A stretch of 64,000 nt of DNA from Actinomadura hibisca NBRC 15177 (lineage in GTDB: Bacteria > Actinomycetota > Actinomycetes > Streptosporangiales > Streptosporangiaceae), in the NCBI RefSeq assembly GCF_001552635.1, contig NZ_BCRO01000055.1, forward strand, positions 1-64,000, written 5' to 3'. Each line of letters starts with the position of its first letter. The first letter of the stretch is position 1. A program made the translations under genes and the position numbers. The notes under the pieces were generated by a model. It did not search any database. It was not told the origin of the DNA and was given only the letters and a program-made list of their open reading frames with translations. Shown here piece by piece: positions 25,142 to 33,442 of the stretch.

Positions 25142-25213
25142 CTAGGGCGTGCGGAGATCGCGCCGGGGAGTGCCCGGCGTCGTCGTCTCCACCACAGCCG
25201 CCATGCCGCCCAT
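25142..25213 (-). CDS. Threonine-rich leader peptide ahead of thrS
   Basis: A 23-codon frame starts ATG at 25213 and ends TAG at 25142. It encodes MGGMAAVVETTTPGTP followed by seven more residues including another threonine: five Thr in 23, three of them consecutive ACG codons. AAGGTGG stands about nine bases before the ATG. Translation over consecutive Thr codons would slow when charged tRNA-Thr is scarce. Together with the strong hairpin immediately after the stop codon and thrS beyond, this is the classic arrangement of ribosome-mediated attenuation. No other function is suggested by the peptide. Confidence 0.7.
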   Translation of the reverse strand: MGGMAAVVETTTPGTPRRDLRTP

Positions 25214-25226
25214 CCTAGCGCACCAC

Positions 25227-25251
25227 CTTGATCATGCAGGCTTGATCATGC
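25227..25251. repeat. Direct repeat of an 11-bp motif before the thrS leader
   Basis: CTTGATCATGC occurs twice, at 25227-25237 and 25241-25251, three bases apart. Each copy contains the palindrome TGATCA. It lies between the sugar porter stop and the leader-peptide start, where a promoter for the thrS leader is expected, so it may be an operator; no regulator is known. Confidence 0.6.
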
Positions 25252-25259
25252 GGGCCCGG

Positions 25260-26711
25260 TCACGCGGTGGCCGACGACGGGTCGAGCTTGTCCATGTCCT
25301 CCAGCTCGCGGCCCTTGGTCTCGGGGACCTCCTTGAGCACGAACACGAAGGCCAGCGCGGCGAACACCGCGTACAGGCCGTAGGCGATGCCGAGGCCGAG
25401 CGAGGACAGGCCGGGGAAGCTGACGGTGATGACCCAGTTGGCGATCCACTGGGCGGCGGCGGCCACGGCCAGCGCCGAGGTGCGGATCCAGTTGTTGAAC
25501 ATCTCGCCGAGCATGACCCACACCACCGGGCCCCAGGTGGCGCCGAAGGAGAACACGTAGAGGTTGGCGGCGACCAGCGCGACCGGCCCGGCGACGTCGC
25601 CGAGCTGGGGCTTGCCGTCCACCACGGCGGCGGTGGCGAAGCAGACCGTCATCACGGTCAGCGTGATCGTCATGCCCGCGGCCCCGGCCAGCAGCAGCTT
25701 CTTGCGGCCGATCTTGTCCACCAGCGCGATCGCCAGCAGCGTGGTGACGACGTTGGTGACCGAGGTGATCACCGAGGTGACCATGGCGTCGCCCTCGCTG
25801 AAGCCCACCGACTGCCACAACGTGGAGGAGTAGTAGAAGATCACGTTGATGCCGACGAACTGCTGGAACACCGACAGCAGGATGCCGACCCAGACGATCT
25901 TCTTCAGCCCGAAGGTGTCCCCCCGCAGGTCCGACAGCCGCACCCGGCGCTCGGTCTTCAGCGACTTGACGATCTCGCCGATCTTCAGGTCCACGTCGCC
26001 GCCGCGGCCCATCACCTTGGCCAGCACCTGCCGGGCCCGCGCGATCTCGCGCTTCTTGACCAGGTAGCGGGGCGACTCGGGGATGGTGGTGGACACCACG
26101 CCGTAGACCACCGCGGGCACCACGGCGCTGGCGAACATCCACCGCCAGGCGCTGCCGCCCCAGGGGAACTCGCCGCCCGCGCCGCCGTCGGAGACCCGCG
26201 CGATGACGTAGTTGACGACCAGGGCCGCGAAGATGCCCAGCACGATCGCCAGCTGCTGGAGCGAGCCGAGCCGGCCGCGCAGCTCGGCGGGCGCGATCTC
26301 GGCGATGTAGGCCGGGGCGATCACCGAGGCGGCGCCCACCGCCAGGCCGCCCACCAGCCGCCAGAAGGTCAGGTCCCAGGCGTTGAAGGCCAGCGCCGAG
26401 CCCAGCGAGCTCACCACGAACAGGAGCGCGGCGACCTGCATCACCCGGATCCGGCCGAACCGGTCGGCCAGCGGCCCGGCGAACCAGGCGCCGACCGCGC
26501 AGCCCAGCAGCGCCGAGGACACCACGAACCCGATCACCACCGAGTTCAGCGAGAACTGCGCCTTCAGCGCGTCCACGGTGCCGTTGATCACCGACGTGTC
26601 GTAGCCGAACAGGAACCCGCCCAGCGCAGCCGACCCCGCCAGGAGGGCGGCGGTCGCGGCCGAGTGGGAGGGCTCCGAGCGGGCCGCCCTGTCCTCACCC
26701 TCTGTAGTCAT
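25260..26711 (-). CDS. Sugar porter family MFS transporter
   Basis: A 483-residue, 12-helix proton-coupled sugar transporter. Family signatures are all present: GGFLFGYDTSVING in helix 1, ADRFGRIRV after helix 2, PESPRYLV at the end of the first half, QQFVGINVIFYY in helix 7, and PETKGRELEDM near the C-terminus. It is closest in kind to GlcP/XylE-type glucose or pentose importers; the exact sugar cannot be read from sequence. The ATG has GGGGAAG upstream. Confidence 0.92.
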   Translation of the reverse strand: MTTEGEDRAARSEPSHSAATAALLAGSAALGGFLFGYDTSVINGTVDALKAQFSLNSVVIGFVVSSALLGCAVGAWFAGPLADRFGRIRVMQVAALLFVVSSLGSALAFNAWDLTFWRLVGGLAVGAASVIAPAYIAEIAPAELRGRLGSLQQLAIVLGIFAALVVNYVIARVSDGGAGGEFPWGGSAWRWMFASAVVPAVVYGVVSTTIPESPRYLVKKREIARARQVLAKVMGRGGDVDLKIGEIVKSLKTERRVRLSDLRGDTFGLKKIVWVGILLSVFQQFVGINVIFYYSSTLWQSVGFSEGDAMVTSVITSVTNVVTTLLAIALVDKIGRKKLLLAGAAGMTITLTVMTVCFATAAVVDGKPQLGDVAGPVALVAANLYVFSFGATWGPVVWVMLGEMFNNWIRTSALAVAAAAQWIANWVITVSFPGLSSLGLGIAYGLYAVFAALAFVFVLKEVPETKGRELEDMDKLDPSSATA

Positions 26712-26789
26712 GCACTGTGATCTTCCCCGGAAAAGGGACGTTATGCGAGCCGGACGGCACCCATGACACCGCGTCTGACCTGGGCAGGG

Positions 26790-27425
26790 TCAGTCGCGGA
26801 CCGCCACGCCGATCAGATGCGGGCCCGCCGGGTTGGGCACCCGCGATTCGGGAAAGATGAAGCGCCGCTCCCGCACGACCGTGAACCCGGCCCCGGCGAT
26901 CCACTGCCCCGTCGGCCGCGCCACCCGGCAGCCCGCCGCCAGGTGGTGCCACACCAGGTCCGCGTAGCGCTGATAGCGCACCATGCCCGGCGTGTCGCCC
27001 CGCACGTGCTCGTAGTAGCGCAGCTCCCCGCCGGGTCGCAACACCCGGCGCAGCTCGGCCAGGACGCGGACCGGGTCGCGGACCGAGCACAACACCAGCG
27101 AGGCGATCGCCACGTCGAACGAGGCGTCGTCCAGGTCCAGGTCCTCGGCCGTGCCCGCCCGCACCGCCACCGGGACGGGGGCGCGGGCGGCGGCCTCCTC
27201 GGCGCGGGCGCGCAGCGTCGGCTCCGGTTCCAGCGCCACCGCCCCGGTGACGCCGGGCGGGTAGTGCGCGAAGTTGGCGCCGTGGCCGGCGCCGATCTCC
27301 AGGGCGCGCCCGGTCGCGCCCTTCAGCAGCTCGGCGCGGTGGTCGGCCCCGCCGGCGCGGGCGGTGGCGGCGTCCATCCGGGGATAGAGCCGGGCGAAGA
27401 TCGGATGCCTCAGGTCACCGGTCAT
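26790..27425 (-). CDS. Class I SAM-dependent methyltransferase
   Basis: A 211-residue cytoplasmic protein with the SAM-binding motif I ALEIGAGHGANFAHYP, acidic motif II AVALEPEP and the post-I stretch DDASFDVAIASLVLCSV, in the UbiE/Mb3374-like style. The C-terminal part (TPGMVRYQRYADLVWHHLAAGC) is typical of small-molecule or lipid methyltransferases. The substrate is unknown. ATG at 27425 is used; an ATG nine codons upstream is possible. It lies 83 bases downstream of the sulfonate operon on the same strand. Confidence 0.82.
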   Translation of the reverse strand: MTGDLRHPIFARLYPRMDAATARAGGADHRAELLKGATGRALEIGAGHGANFAHYPPGVTGAVALEPEPTLRARAEEAAARAPVPVAVRAGTAEDLDLDDASFDVAIASLVLCSVRDPVRVLAELRRVLRPGGELRYYEHVRGDTPGMVRYQRYADLVWHHLAAGCRVARPTGQWIAGAGFTVVRERRFIFPESRVPNPAGPHLIGVAVRD

Positions 27426-27507
27426 GCCCGCAGTGTCCGCCGCCCCCGCCAAAGGATCAAGACGTGCCGGGCGCGGAGCCGGGCACGGAGCCGGGCGCGG
27501 GGCCGGG

Positions 27508-28659
27508 TCAGGCGGCCCCGCGCGCGTCCGCGAGCACGCCCCGGCGGCGCAGCTCGGGCAGCACGCCCTCGCCGAACCAGTACGCCTCCTCCAGGTGCGG
27601 GTAGCCCGACAGGATGAACTCCTCGATGCCGAGGGCGGCGTACTCCTCGATCCGGTCGGCGACCTCGGCGTGGCTGCCGACCAGCGCGGTGCCCGCGCCG
27701 CCGCGCACCAGGCCCACCCCGGCCCACAGGTTGGGGTAGATCTCCAGGTCGCGGGCCGCGCCGCCGGACCGGAAGTCCTCGTGCAGGGCCCGCATCCGCC
27801 GCTGGCCCACCGAGTCGCTGGCGGCCAGCGCCCGCTGCGCCTGGGCGATGTGCGCGGGGTCGACGCCGTCCAGCAGGCGGCGCGCCTCGGCCCAGGCCGC
27901 CTCGGAGGTGTCGCGGCTGACGGTGTGCAGCCGGATGCCGAAGCGCAGCGTCCGGCCTTCCTTCTCCGCCAGCCCCCTGATCCAGGCGATCTTCTCGGCC
28001 ACCTGCGCGGGCGGCTCGCCCCAGGTCAGGTAGGCGTCCACGTGCCGGGCGGCGACCGGCCCGGCGGCGGCCGAGGAGCCGCCGAAGTAGATCTCCGGGA
28101 CCGGGTCCGGCGGCCGCGCCACCGTCGCGCCCTCCACGTGGTAGTGCTCGCCCTTGAAGTCGAACGGCTCGCCGCTCCACGCGCCGCGCACGATCTCCAG
28201 GAACTCGCCGGTGCGCGCGTAGCGCTCGCCGTGCTCCAGGTGGTCGCCGAAGCGGCGCTGCTCGGCGGCCTCGCCGCCGGTCACCACGTTCAGCAGCAGC
28301 CGCCCGCCGGAGATGCGCTGGTAGGTGGCGGCCATCTGGGCGGCCAGCGTCGGGGAGACGAACCCGGGCCGGAAGGCGACCAGGAACTTCAGCCGCGAGG
28401 TCTCGCGCAGCAGCGCGGCGGTGACCAGCCAGGCGTCCTCGCACCAGGTGCCGGTCGGGGTCAGCACCGCCTCGAAGCCGAGCTGCTCGGCCGAGCGGGC
28501 GACCTGGGCCAGGTAGTCGATGTCGGGCGGGCGCACCTGGTCGGCGGTGCCGGGCCGGGCCTGCGGGCGGCCGACGCCCGCCGGGACGCTGTGCCCGCCG
28601 CCGATCAGCGCGCGGCTGTCGCCGGTGGTGGGCAGGAACCAGTGGAAGCGGGGGGCCAT
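27508..28659 (-). CDS. ssuD: FMNH2-dependent alkanesulfonate monooxygenase
   Basis: A 383-residue luciferase-like monooxygenase that cleaves alkanesulfonates to sulfite and aldehydes. It matches SsuD in length and in blocks such as FHWFLPTTGDSR near the start, FRPGFVSPTLAAQMAATYQRISGGRLLLNVVTGG, and EIYFGGSSAAA. The start ATG shares one base with the stop of the binding-protein gene (TGATG). No SsuE flavin reductase is found in the window, so reduced flavin must come from elsewhere. It is last in ssuC-ssuB-ssuA-ssuD. Confidence 0.93.
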   Translation of the reverse strand: MAPRFHWFLPTTGDSRALIGGGHSVPAGVGRPQARPGTADQVRPPDIDYLAQVARSAEQLGFEAVLTPTGTWCEDAWLVTAALLRETSRLKFLVAFRPGFVSPTLAAQMAATYQRISGGRLLLNVVTGGEAAEQRRFGDHLEHGERYARTGEFLEIVRGAWSGEPFDFKGEHYHVEGATVARPPDPVPEIYFGGSSAAAGPVAARHVDAYLTWGEPPAQVAEKIAWIRGLAEKEGRTLRFGIRLHTVSRDTSEAAWAEARRLLDGVDPAHIAQAQRALAASDSVGQRRMRALHEDFRSGGAARDLEIYPNLWAGVGLVRGGAGTALVGSHAEVADRIEEYAALGIEEFILSGYPHLEEAYWFGEGVLPELRRRGVLADARGAA

Positions 28660-29681
28660 CACTTCACCTCGATGTCGTTGAACCGGCGGTCCACGTGGTC
28701 GGCCATCGTCACCTTGACCGGGATGAGCTTCTCGGCGTGGAAGGCGTCGGCGAGCGCCTGCTCGGCGGTGACCAGCGCGTCGTCCACCTTGATCAGCTTG
28801 GCCGCGCGGCGCTTGGCGGCGGTCTCGGCGATGGGCAGCGGCAGGCCGGTGTCCTTGGCCCACACCTTCGCCCAGCCGTCCACGTGGGCGGCCGACCAGA
28901 CCAGGGCGCGGCGCTGGCGGGTGAGGTAGTCGCGCAGCGCGGCCTCCTTGGCCCGGTCGTCCAGCGTCTTCTGCCCGGCCACGATGACCTGGTAGCCGTT
29001 GGTGTAGCCGGTGCCGTCCACCAGCAGGCGGCCGCCCGCCTGGGCCTCGCCCTGGGCGGTGTAGGGGTCCCAGATGGCCCAGGCGTCGAGCTTGCCGGTG
29101 CTCAGCGCGGCCAGCGCGTCGGGCGGGGCCAGGTACTGCGGCTGGATGTCCTTGAAGCCGAGCCCGGCCTTCTTCAGCACCGTCAGCAGGTGGTAGTGGG
29201 AGGAGCTGCCCTTGGCGACCGCGACGCGCTTGCCCTTGAGCTCGGCGGGCGTGCGGATCGGCGCGTCCTTGGCGACCAGGATCGCCTGGCCGGTGAGGCC
29301 GATGTCGGCGGCCGAGACGATCTTCAGCTTGCTGCCCGCCGCCGCGGCGAACACCGGCGGCGCGTTGCCGACCGCGCCGAAGTCCACCGCCCCGGCGTTG
29401 ATCGCCTCCAGCATCGGCGGGCCGGAGGTGAACTGCTTGAACTCCACCTTGTACGGCGTGCCCGCCAGCTCCCCGGCGGCGGCGAGCAGCGCCTGCTGGC
29501 CGCCCTTCTGGTCGCCGACGCGCAGGGTGACCTTGGACAGGTCGATCTTCCCGTCCGCGCCGATCGCGGCGTTCCCGGTCTCGCCGCCGCCGCACGCGGC
29601 CGCGAGGGCGGCGGTGGCGGTGAGGGCGAGGGCGGCGGCGAGCGCGCGCAGGCGCGTCCGGCGGGGACTTGCGGTGATCAT
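28659..29681 (-). CDS. ssuA: Sulfonate ABC transporter substrate-binding lipoprotein
   Basis: A 340-residue exported lipoprotein with signal LAAALALTATAALAAAC (AAAC lipobox). The SsuA-like core includes LRVGDQKGGQQALLAAAGELAG, FGAVGNAPPVFAAAAGS and KGSSSHYHLLTVLKKAGL. It captures alkanesulfonates outside the membrane. The start overlaps the ssuB stop (ATGA). Confidence 0.92.
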   Translation of the reverse strand: MITASPRRTRLRALAAALALTATAALAAACGGGETGNAAIGADGKIDLSKVTLRVGDQKGGQQALLAAAGELAGTPYKVEFKQFTSGPPMLEAINAGAVDFGAVGNAPPVFAAAAGSKLKIVSAADIGLTGQAILVAKDAPIRTPAELKGKRVAVAKGSSSHYHLLTVLKKAGLGFKDIQPQYLAPPDALAALSTGKLDAWAIWDPYTAQGEAQAGGRLLVDGTGYTNGYQVIVAGQKTLDDRAKEAALRDYLTRQRRALVWSAAHVDGWAKVWAKDTGLPLPIAETAAKRRAAKLIKVDDALVTAEQALADAFHAEKLIPVKVTMADHVDRRFNDIEVK

Positions 29682-30433
29682 GCCGTTCCTTCGGGGGTGA
29701 CGCCCAGGCGCTCCAGCAGGGTCGCGCGCAGGGCGGTGAGATCGGGATGGTCGCGGTGCCGGGGGCGGGGCGTCGCCACCCGGGACTGGTGGGCGATGCG
29801 GCCGCCGTCCAGCACCAGGACGCGGTCGGCCAGCAGCAGCGCCTCGTCCACGTCGTGGGTGACCAGCAGGACGCCGGGGCCGTGCCGGTCCCACAGGTCC
29901 AGCACCAGGCGGTGCATGGTGATGCGGGTGAGCGCGTCCAGCGCGCTGAACGGCTCGTCCAGCAGCAGCAGGCCGGGCTCGCGCACCAGGGCGCGGGCCA
30001 GCGAGGCGCGCTGGGCCTCGCCGCCCGACAGGGTCAGCGGCCACGCGCCGCCGTGGTCGGCGAGGCCGACCTCGGCGAGCGCCCGGGCGGCGGCGGCCGG
30101 GTCGGCCGCCCGCAGGCCCAGGGCGACGTTGGCCCGGACCCGCTTCCAGGGGATCAGCCGCGGCTCCTGGAAGGCGACCGCGACGGCGCCGGACACCTCC
30201 AGGCCGCCGTTGGTGCCCCGGTCGAGCCCGGCGAGCGCGCGCAGGAGCGTGGACTTGCCCGAGCCGCTGCGGCCCAGCAGGGCGACGAACTCACCGCGTT
30301 CGATGGTGAGGTCGACGCCGTCCAGGACGGTGCGGCCGTCGAACCGGCGCGTCAGCCCGGTCACCCGGGCCGCGGGCGCGGTGTCGCCGCCGGTCTTGGC
30401 GGTGGTGGTCACACCGGGAAGCCCGTGCGCCAT
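29678..30433 (-). CDS. ssuB: Sulfonate ABC transporter ATP-binding protein
   Basis: A 251-residue ATPase with Walker A GRSGSGKST, Q-loop VAFQEPRLIPW, signature LSGGEAQR and Walker B LLLLDEPFSALD followed by the H-loop THDVDEA. ATG at 30433 is chosen because GAGGAGGG is eight bases upstream, which makes the gene overlap ssuC by 25 bases; a GTG at 30412 overlapping the ssuC stop is the alternative. Confidence 0.94.
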   Translation of the reverse strand: MAHGLPGVTTTAKTGGDTAPAARVTGLTRRFDGRTVLDGVDLTIERGEFVALLGRSGSGKSTLLRALAGLDRGTNGGLEVSGAVAVAFQEPRLIPWKRVRANVALGLRAADPAAAARALAEVGLADHGGAWPLTLSGGEAQRASLARALVREPGLLLLDEPFSALDALTRITMHRLVLDLWDRHGPGVLLVTHDVDEALLLADRVLVLDGGRIAHQSRVATPRPRHRDHPDLTALRATLLERLGVTPEGTA

Positions 30434-31236
30434 GTCAGCGCCCTCCTCTCCAGCAGCCGGACCACGGCGTCGGTGAGCAGGCCGAGCGCGGCGTACACCA
30501 CCAGGCCGAGCACCACGACGTCGGTGCGCAGGAACTCCCGCGCGTTGTTGATCATGAAGCCGAGGCCGGCGTCGGCGTTGACCTGCTCGGCGACGATCAG
30601 GGCCAGCCAGGCGACGCCCAGGCTCTGCCGGAGCCCGACCAGGGCCTGCGGCAGCGCGCCGGGCAGCACCACGTGCCGCACCAGCGCGGTCCGGCTCAGG
30701 TCGAGGACCTCGGCGACCTCGGCGAGCCTGCCGTCCACGCCGCGGATGCCGGCGAAGGTGTTGAGGTAGAGCGGGAAGGCCACGCCGAGCGCGACCAGCG
30801 CCACCTTCGGCGTCTCGCCGATGCCGAACCACAGGATGAACAGCGGGATCAGCCCGAACAGCGGCAGCGCGCGGAGCATCTGCAGCGGCGGGTCGAGGGC
30901 GTGCTCGCCGACGCGGCTGAGCCCGGCCACGACCGCCAGGCCGACCCCGGCGACCGCGCCGAACAGGAAGCCGAGCCCGGCGCGCTGCACCGACACGGCG
31001 ATGGCCGAGGTGAGCGTGCCGTCCCGCAGCAGGTCCAGCCCGGTGGCGGCGATCTTGGTGGGGGCGGCCAGCAGCCGCTCGGGCAGCAGCCCGGTGGAGG
31101 CGGCCAGCTGCCAGACGGCCAGCAGCACCAGCGGGCTGACGAGGCGGGCCAGCGCGGCGCGCGGCAGCAGGGCGGCGGGACGGAACGGGCGCCCGCGGGC
31201 GTGCGGACGCGCCAGGTCGAGGGAGGAGGTGGACAC
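30409..31236 (-). CDS. ssuC: Sulfonate ABC transporter permease
   Basis: A 275-residue inner-membrane permease with about six helices and the EAA-type loop LAEVAEVLDLSRTALVRHVVLPGALPQALVGLRQSLG that contacts the ATPase. The start is a GTG with AAGGG six bases upstream. It is first in the operon, unlike the enterobacterial order. An AT-rich stretch with an inverted repeat lies 40-70 bases upstream. Confidence 0.93.
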   Translation of the reverse strand: MSTSSLDLARPHARGRPFRPAALLPRAALARLVSPLVLLAVWQLAASTGLLPERLLAAPTKIAATGLDLLRDGTLTSAIAVSVQRAGLGFLFGAVAGVGLAVVAGLSRVGEHALDPPLQMLRALPLFGLIPLFILWFGIGETPKVALVALGVAFPLYLNTFAGIRGVDGRLAEVAEVLDLSRTALVRHVVLPGALPQALVGLRQSLGVAWLALIVAEQVNADAGLGFMINNAREFLRTDVVVLGLVVYAALGLLTDAVVRLLERRALTWRTGFPV

Positions 31237-31276
31237 GGTGAACCCTTCACAGGCGACTGGCGTTCAATCTGGCGCA

Positions 31277-31303
31277 TATTCCCTATCAAGTCAATCGGAA
31301 ATA
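31277..31303. promoter_or_regulatory. Inverted repeat upstream of the ssu operon
   Basis: TATTCCC (31277-31283) and GGAAATA (31297-31303) form an inverted repeat with one mismatch and a 13-base spacer, in a distinctly AT-rich island 41-67 bases upstream of ssuC. The position suits a sulfur-responsive operator, but I cannot name the regulator. Confidence 0.4.
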
Positions 31304-31408
31304 CCGGTTAAGTAGGACACAGCACCGCCCCCTACCTGGGCGGGTGATCGCGATCTCCCTCTCCGGGGGCACGCCCGCCCGGCCCCGCGCCGCCTAGGCT
31401 CGGGGCAA

Positions 31409-32653
31409 ATGAACGAGCCAGCCCCCGCCCCGACCCCGCTCGACCGCCTGCGCGACGGCGTGCACGCCGCCGTCGTGCCGCGCTCGGGCGAATCCGGCGG
31501 CTACCTGCTGCCCGCCCAGCCGCTGCTGATGTACGGCACGCTCGCCGTGCTGGTGGCGCTGACGGTCGGCTTCACCGCCGGGTCCATCGCCATCCTCATC
31601 CACGCCGCCCACCTCAGCGCGTCCCTCGCCTGGCCGCTCGGCGCCGCGATGGCGGCCCCGCTGGTGTTCGCGGTGCGCTGGCCGCTGTCGGCGTGGCGGG
31701 TGTCGGCCGCGGGCTTCCTCGCCACCGTCCCCGTCGTGGGCGGCGAGGGCTTCTGGCCGTGGCCGGTGACCGCCTTCCTCGCGCTGCTGGTCATCCTGTT
31801 CTTCGTGGGGGTCTCGGTGCCCCGCACGACCGTCGTCGGGGTGGGGACCGTCACCGTCGGCACGCTGGCCCTGGCGGTGCTGACCGGGATGCCGAGCTGG
31901 TTCGCGATGATCCTGGGGGCGCTGGCGGTGGTGACGCTGGTGTTCGGCGACGCGGTCGGCGGCCGCTACAGCCTGGCCGCGATCGTCGCCCAGCAGGCCG
32001 AGCAGTTGCGCCAGGACCTCGCCCGGCAGGCGGTGCTGGAGGAGCGCGCCCGCATCGCCCGCGAGCTGCACGACGTGGTGGCGCACCACATGTCGGTGAT
32101 CGCCATGCAGGCCGAGGCCGCCCCCTACAAGATCCCCGACCTGCCCGACGCGGCCCGGCAGACCTTCGGGGTGGTGCGCGACGCCGCCCGCGAGGCGCTG
32201 ATCGAGACCCGCCGGGTGGTCGGGCTGCTGCGCTCGGACGACGAGGGCGCCGAGCGCGCCCCGCAGCCGGGCCTGGACCGGCTGGAGGAGTTGGTGTCGG
32301 CCGCGCGCGGCAACGGCGCGGGCGTGACCAGCACCGTGGTCGGGGTGCCCCGGGAGGTGTCGGTCGGGGTGGACCTGTCGGCCTACCGGATCGTGCAGGA
32401 GTCGCTGAGCAACGCCGCCCGCTACGCGCCCGGCTCCGACGTCGCGGTGCAGTTGCGCTACGGCACGGCCGCCCTCACCGTCACGGTCACCGACGGCGGG
32501 GCGCGCACCCCGCCGGAGGAGTCGCCCGGCGGCGGGCACGGCCTGGTCGGGATGCGCGAGCGGGTGTCGATGCTGGGCGGCACGCTGGAGGCCGGGCCGC
32601 ACGGCGACGGCTGGCGGGTCCGCGCCGAGCTGCCCTACGGCGACGCCGACTGA
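31409..32653 (+). CDS. Sensor histidine kinase, NarL/DesK type
   Basis: A 414-residue membrane kinase. Four or five membrane segments (about 35-180) are followed by the HisKA_3 dimerisation and phosphoacceptor region ERARIARELHDVVAHHMSVIAMQAE, with the histidine in ELHD, and an HATPase domain (LSAYRIVQESLSNAARYAPGS, then GGGHGLVGMRERV). It has no large extracellular sensor domain, so it likely senses a membrane-linked signal. It is paired with the response regulator 59 bases downstream. Confidence 0.93.
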   Translation: MNEPAPAPTPLDRLRDGVHAAVVPRSGESGGYLLPAQPLLMYGTLAVLVALTVGFTAGSIAILIHAAHLSASLAWPLGAAMAAPLVFAVRWPLSAWRVSAAGFLATVPVVGGEGFWPWPVTAFLALLVILFFVGVSVPRTTVVGVGTVTVGTLALAVLTGMPSWFAMILGALAVVTLVFGDAVGGRYSLAAIVAQQAEQLRQDLARQAVLEERARIARELHDVVAHHMSVIAMQAEAAPYKIPDLPDAARQTFGVVRDAAREALIETRRVVGLLRSDDEGAERAPQPGLDRLEELVSAARGNGAGVTSTVVGVPREVSVGVDLSAYRIVQESLSNAARYAPGSDVAVQLRYGTAALTVTVTDGGARTPPEESPGGGHGLVGMRERVSMLGGTLEAGPHGDGWRVRAELPYGDAD

Positions 32654-32712
32654 CCGGCGGCCCCGGGCGATGATCGCGCACCGGGGCGGACGCCCGCGTA
32701 CAGTGTGCTCTC

Positions 32713-33390
32713 GTGACGATTCGGGTGCTGATCGCCGACGACCAGGTGATGATCCGCGACGGGCTGGCGGCGCTGTTGTCCTCCGACCCCGGGATCGAGG
32801 TGATCGGGCAGGCCGGCAACGGCCGCGAGGCGGTCGAGCTGGCGCGCGCGCTGGACCCCGACGTCATCGTGATGGACATCCGGATGCCGGAGATGGACGG
32901 CCTCGCCGCCACCGCCGAGCTGGTCGGCGAGGCGGCCGCCGCCGGGGGCGACCCCGCCGACCTGCGGCCCAAGGTGCTGGTGCTGACCACCTTCGACCTG
33001 GACGAGTACGTCTACGAGGCGCTCGGCGCGGGCGCCAGCGGGTTCCTGCTCAAGGACGCCTCGGCCGCCGACCTGGTGCAGGGGGTGCGGGTGGTGGCCG
33101 GGGGCGACGCGCTGCTCGCGCCGTCGATCACCCGCCGCCTGATCGGCGACTTCGCGCGCCGCCGCCGCCACCAGCGGCCGAGCCCCGGCGCGACCTCCTC
33201 GCTCACCCCGCGCGAGCTGGACGTGCTGCGCCTGATCGCGCGCGGGCTGTCCAACGCCGAGATCGCGGGCGAGCTGGTGCTGGCCGAGCAGACCGTCAAG
33301 ACCCACGTCGGGCACGTGCTGACCAAGCTCGGGCTGCGCGACCGCACGCAGGCGGTCGTGTTCGCCTACGAGAACGGGCTGGTGGGCTGA
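32713..33390 (+). CDS. Response regulator, NarL/FixJ family
   Basis: A 225-residue regulator with a receiver domain (IADDQ acidic pocket, phosphoacceptor Asp in DVIVMDIRMPEMDG, conserved Lys in LLKDASAADL) and a LuxR-type helix-turn-helix (LTPRELDVLRLIARGLSNAEIAGELVLAEQTVKTHVGHVLTKLGLRDR). The start is a GTG. It would be phosphorylated by the adjacent kinase; target genes are not evident. Confidence 0.94.
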   Translation: MTIRVLIADDQVMIRDGLAALLSSDPGIEVIGQAGNGREAVELARALDPDVIVMDIRMPEMDGLAATAELVGEAAAAGGDPADLRPKVLVLTTFDLDEYVYEALGAGASGFLLKDASAADLVQGVRVVAGGDALLAPSITRRLIGDFARRRRHQRPSPGATSSLTPRELDVLRLIARGLSNAEIAGELVLAEQTVKTHVGHVLTKLGLRDRTQAVVFAYENGLVG

Positions 33391-33392
33391 CC

Positions 33393-33437
33393 CGGGAACG
33401 TTCCCCGGACGGCGCGCCCGCCCGGGGAACGTTCCCG
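33393..33437. terminator. Bidirectional terminator between convergent genes
   Basis: A 16-bp perfect stem (33393-33408 with 33422-33437) and a 13-base loop starts three bases after the response-regulator stop and ends six bases before the quinone oxidoreductase stop. Each arm itself contains the palindrome GGGAACGTTCCC, so the DNA holds two copies of it. Confidence 0.8.
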
Positions 33438-33442
33438 TCCGC

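Noticed and set aside
24932..25260. A T-box riboswitch ahead of thrS
   Set aside because: I found no T-box-like conserved sequence or specifier-loop arrangement; the leader peptide and hairpin explain the region better.
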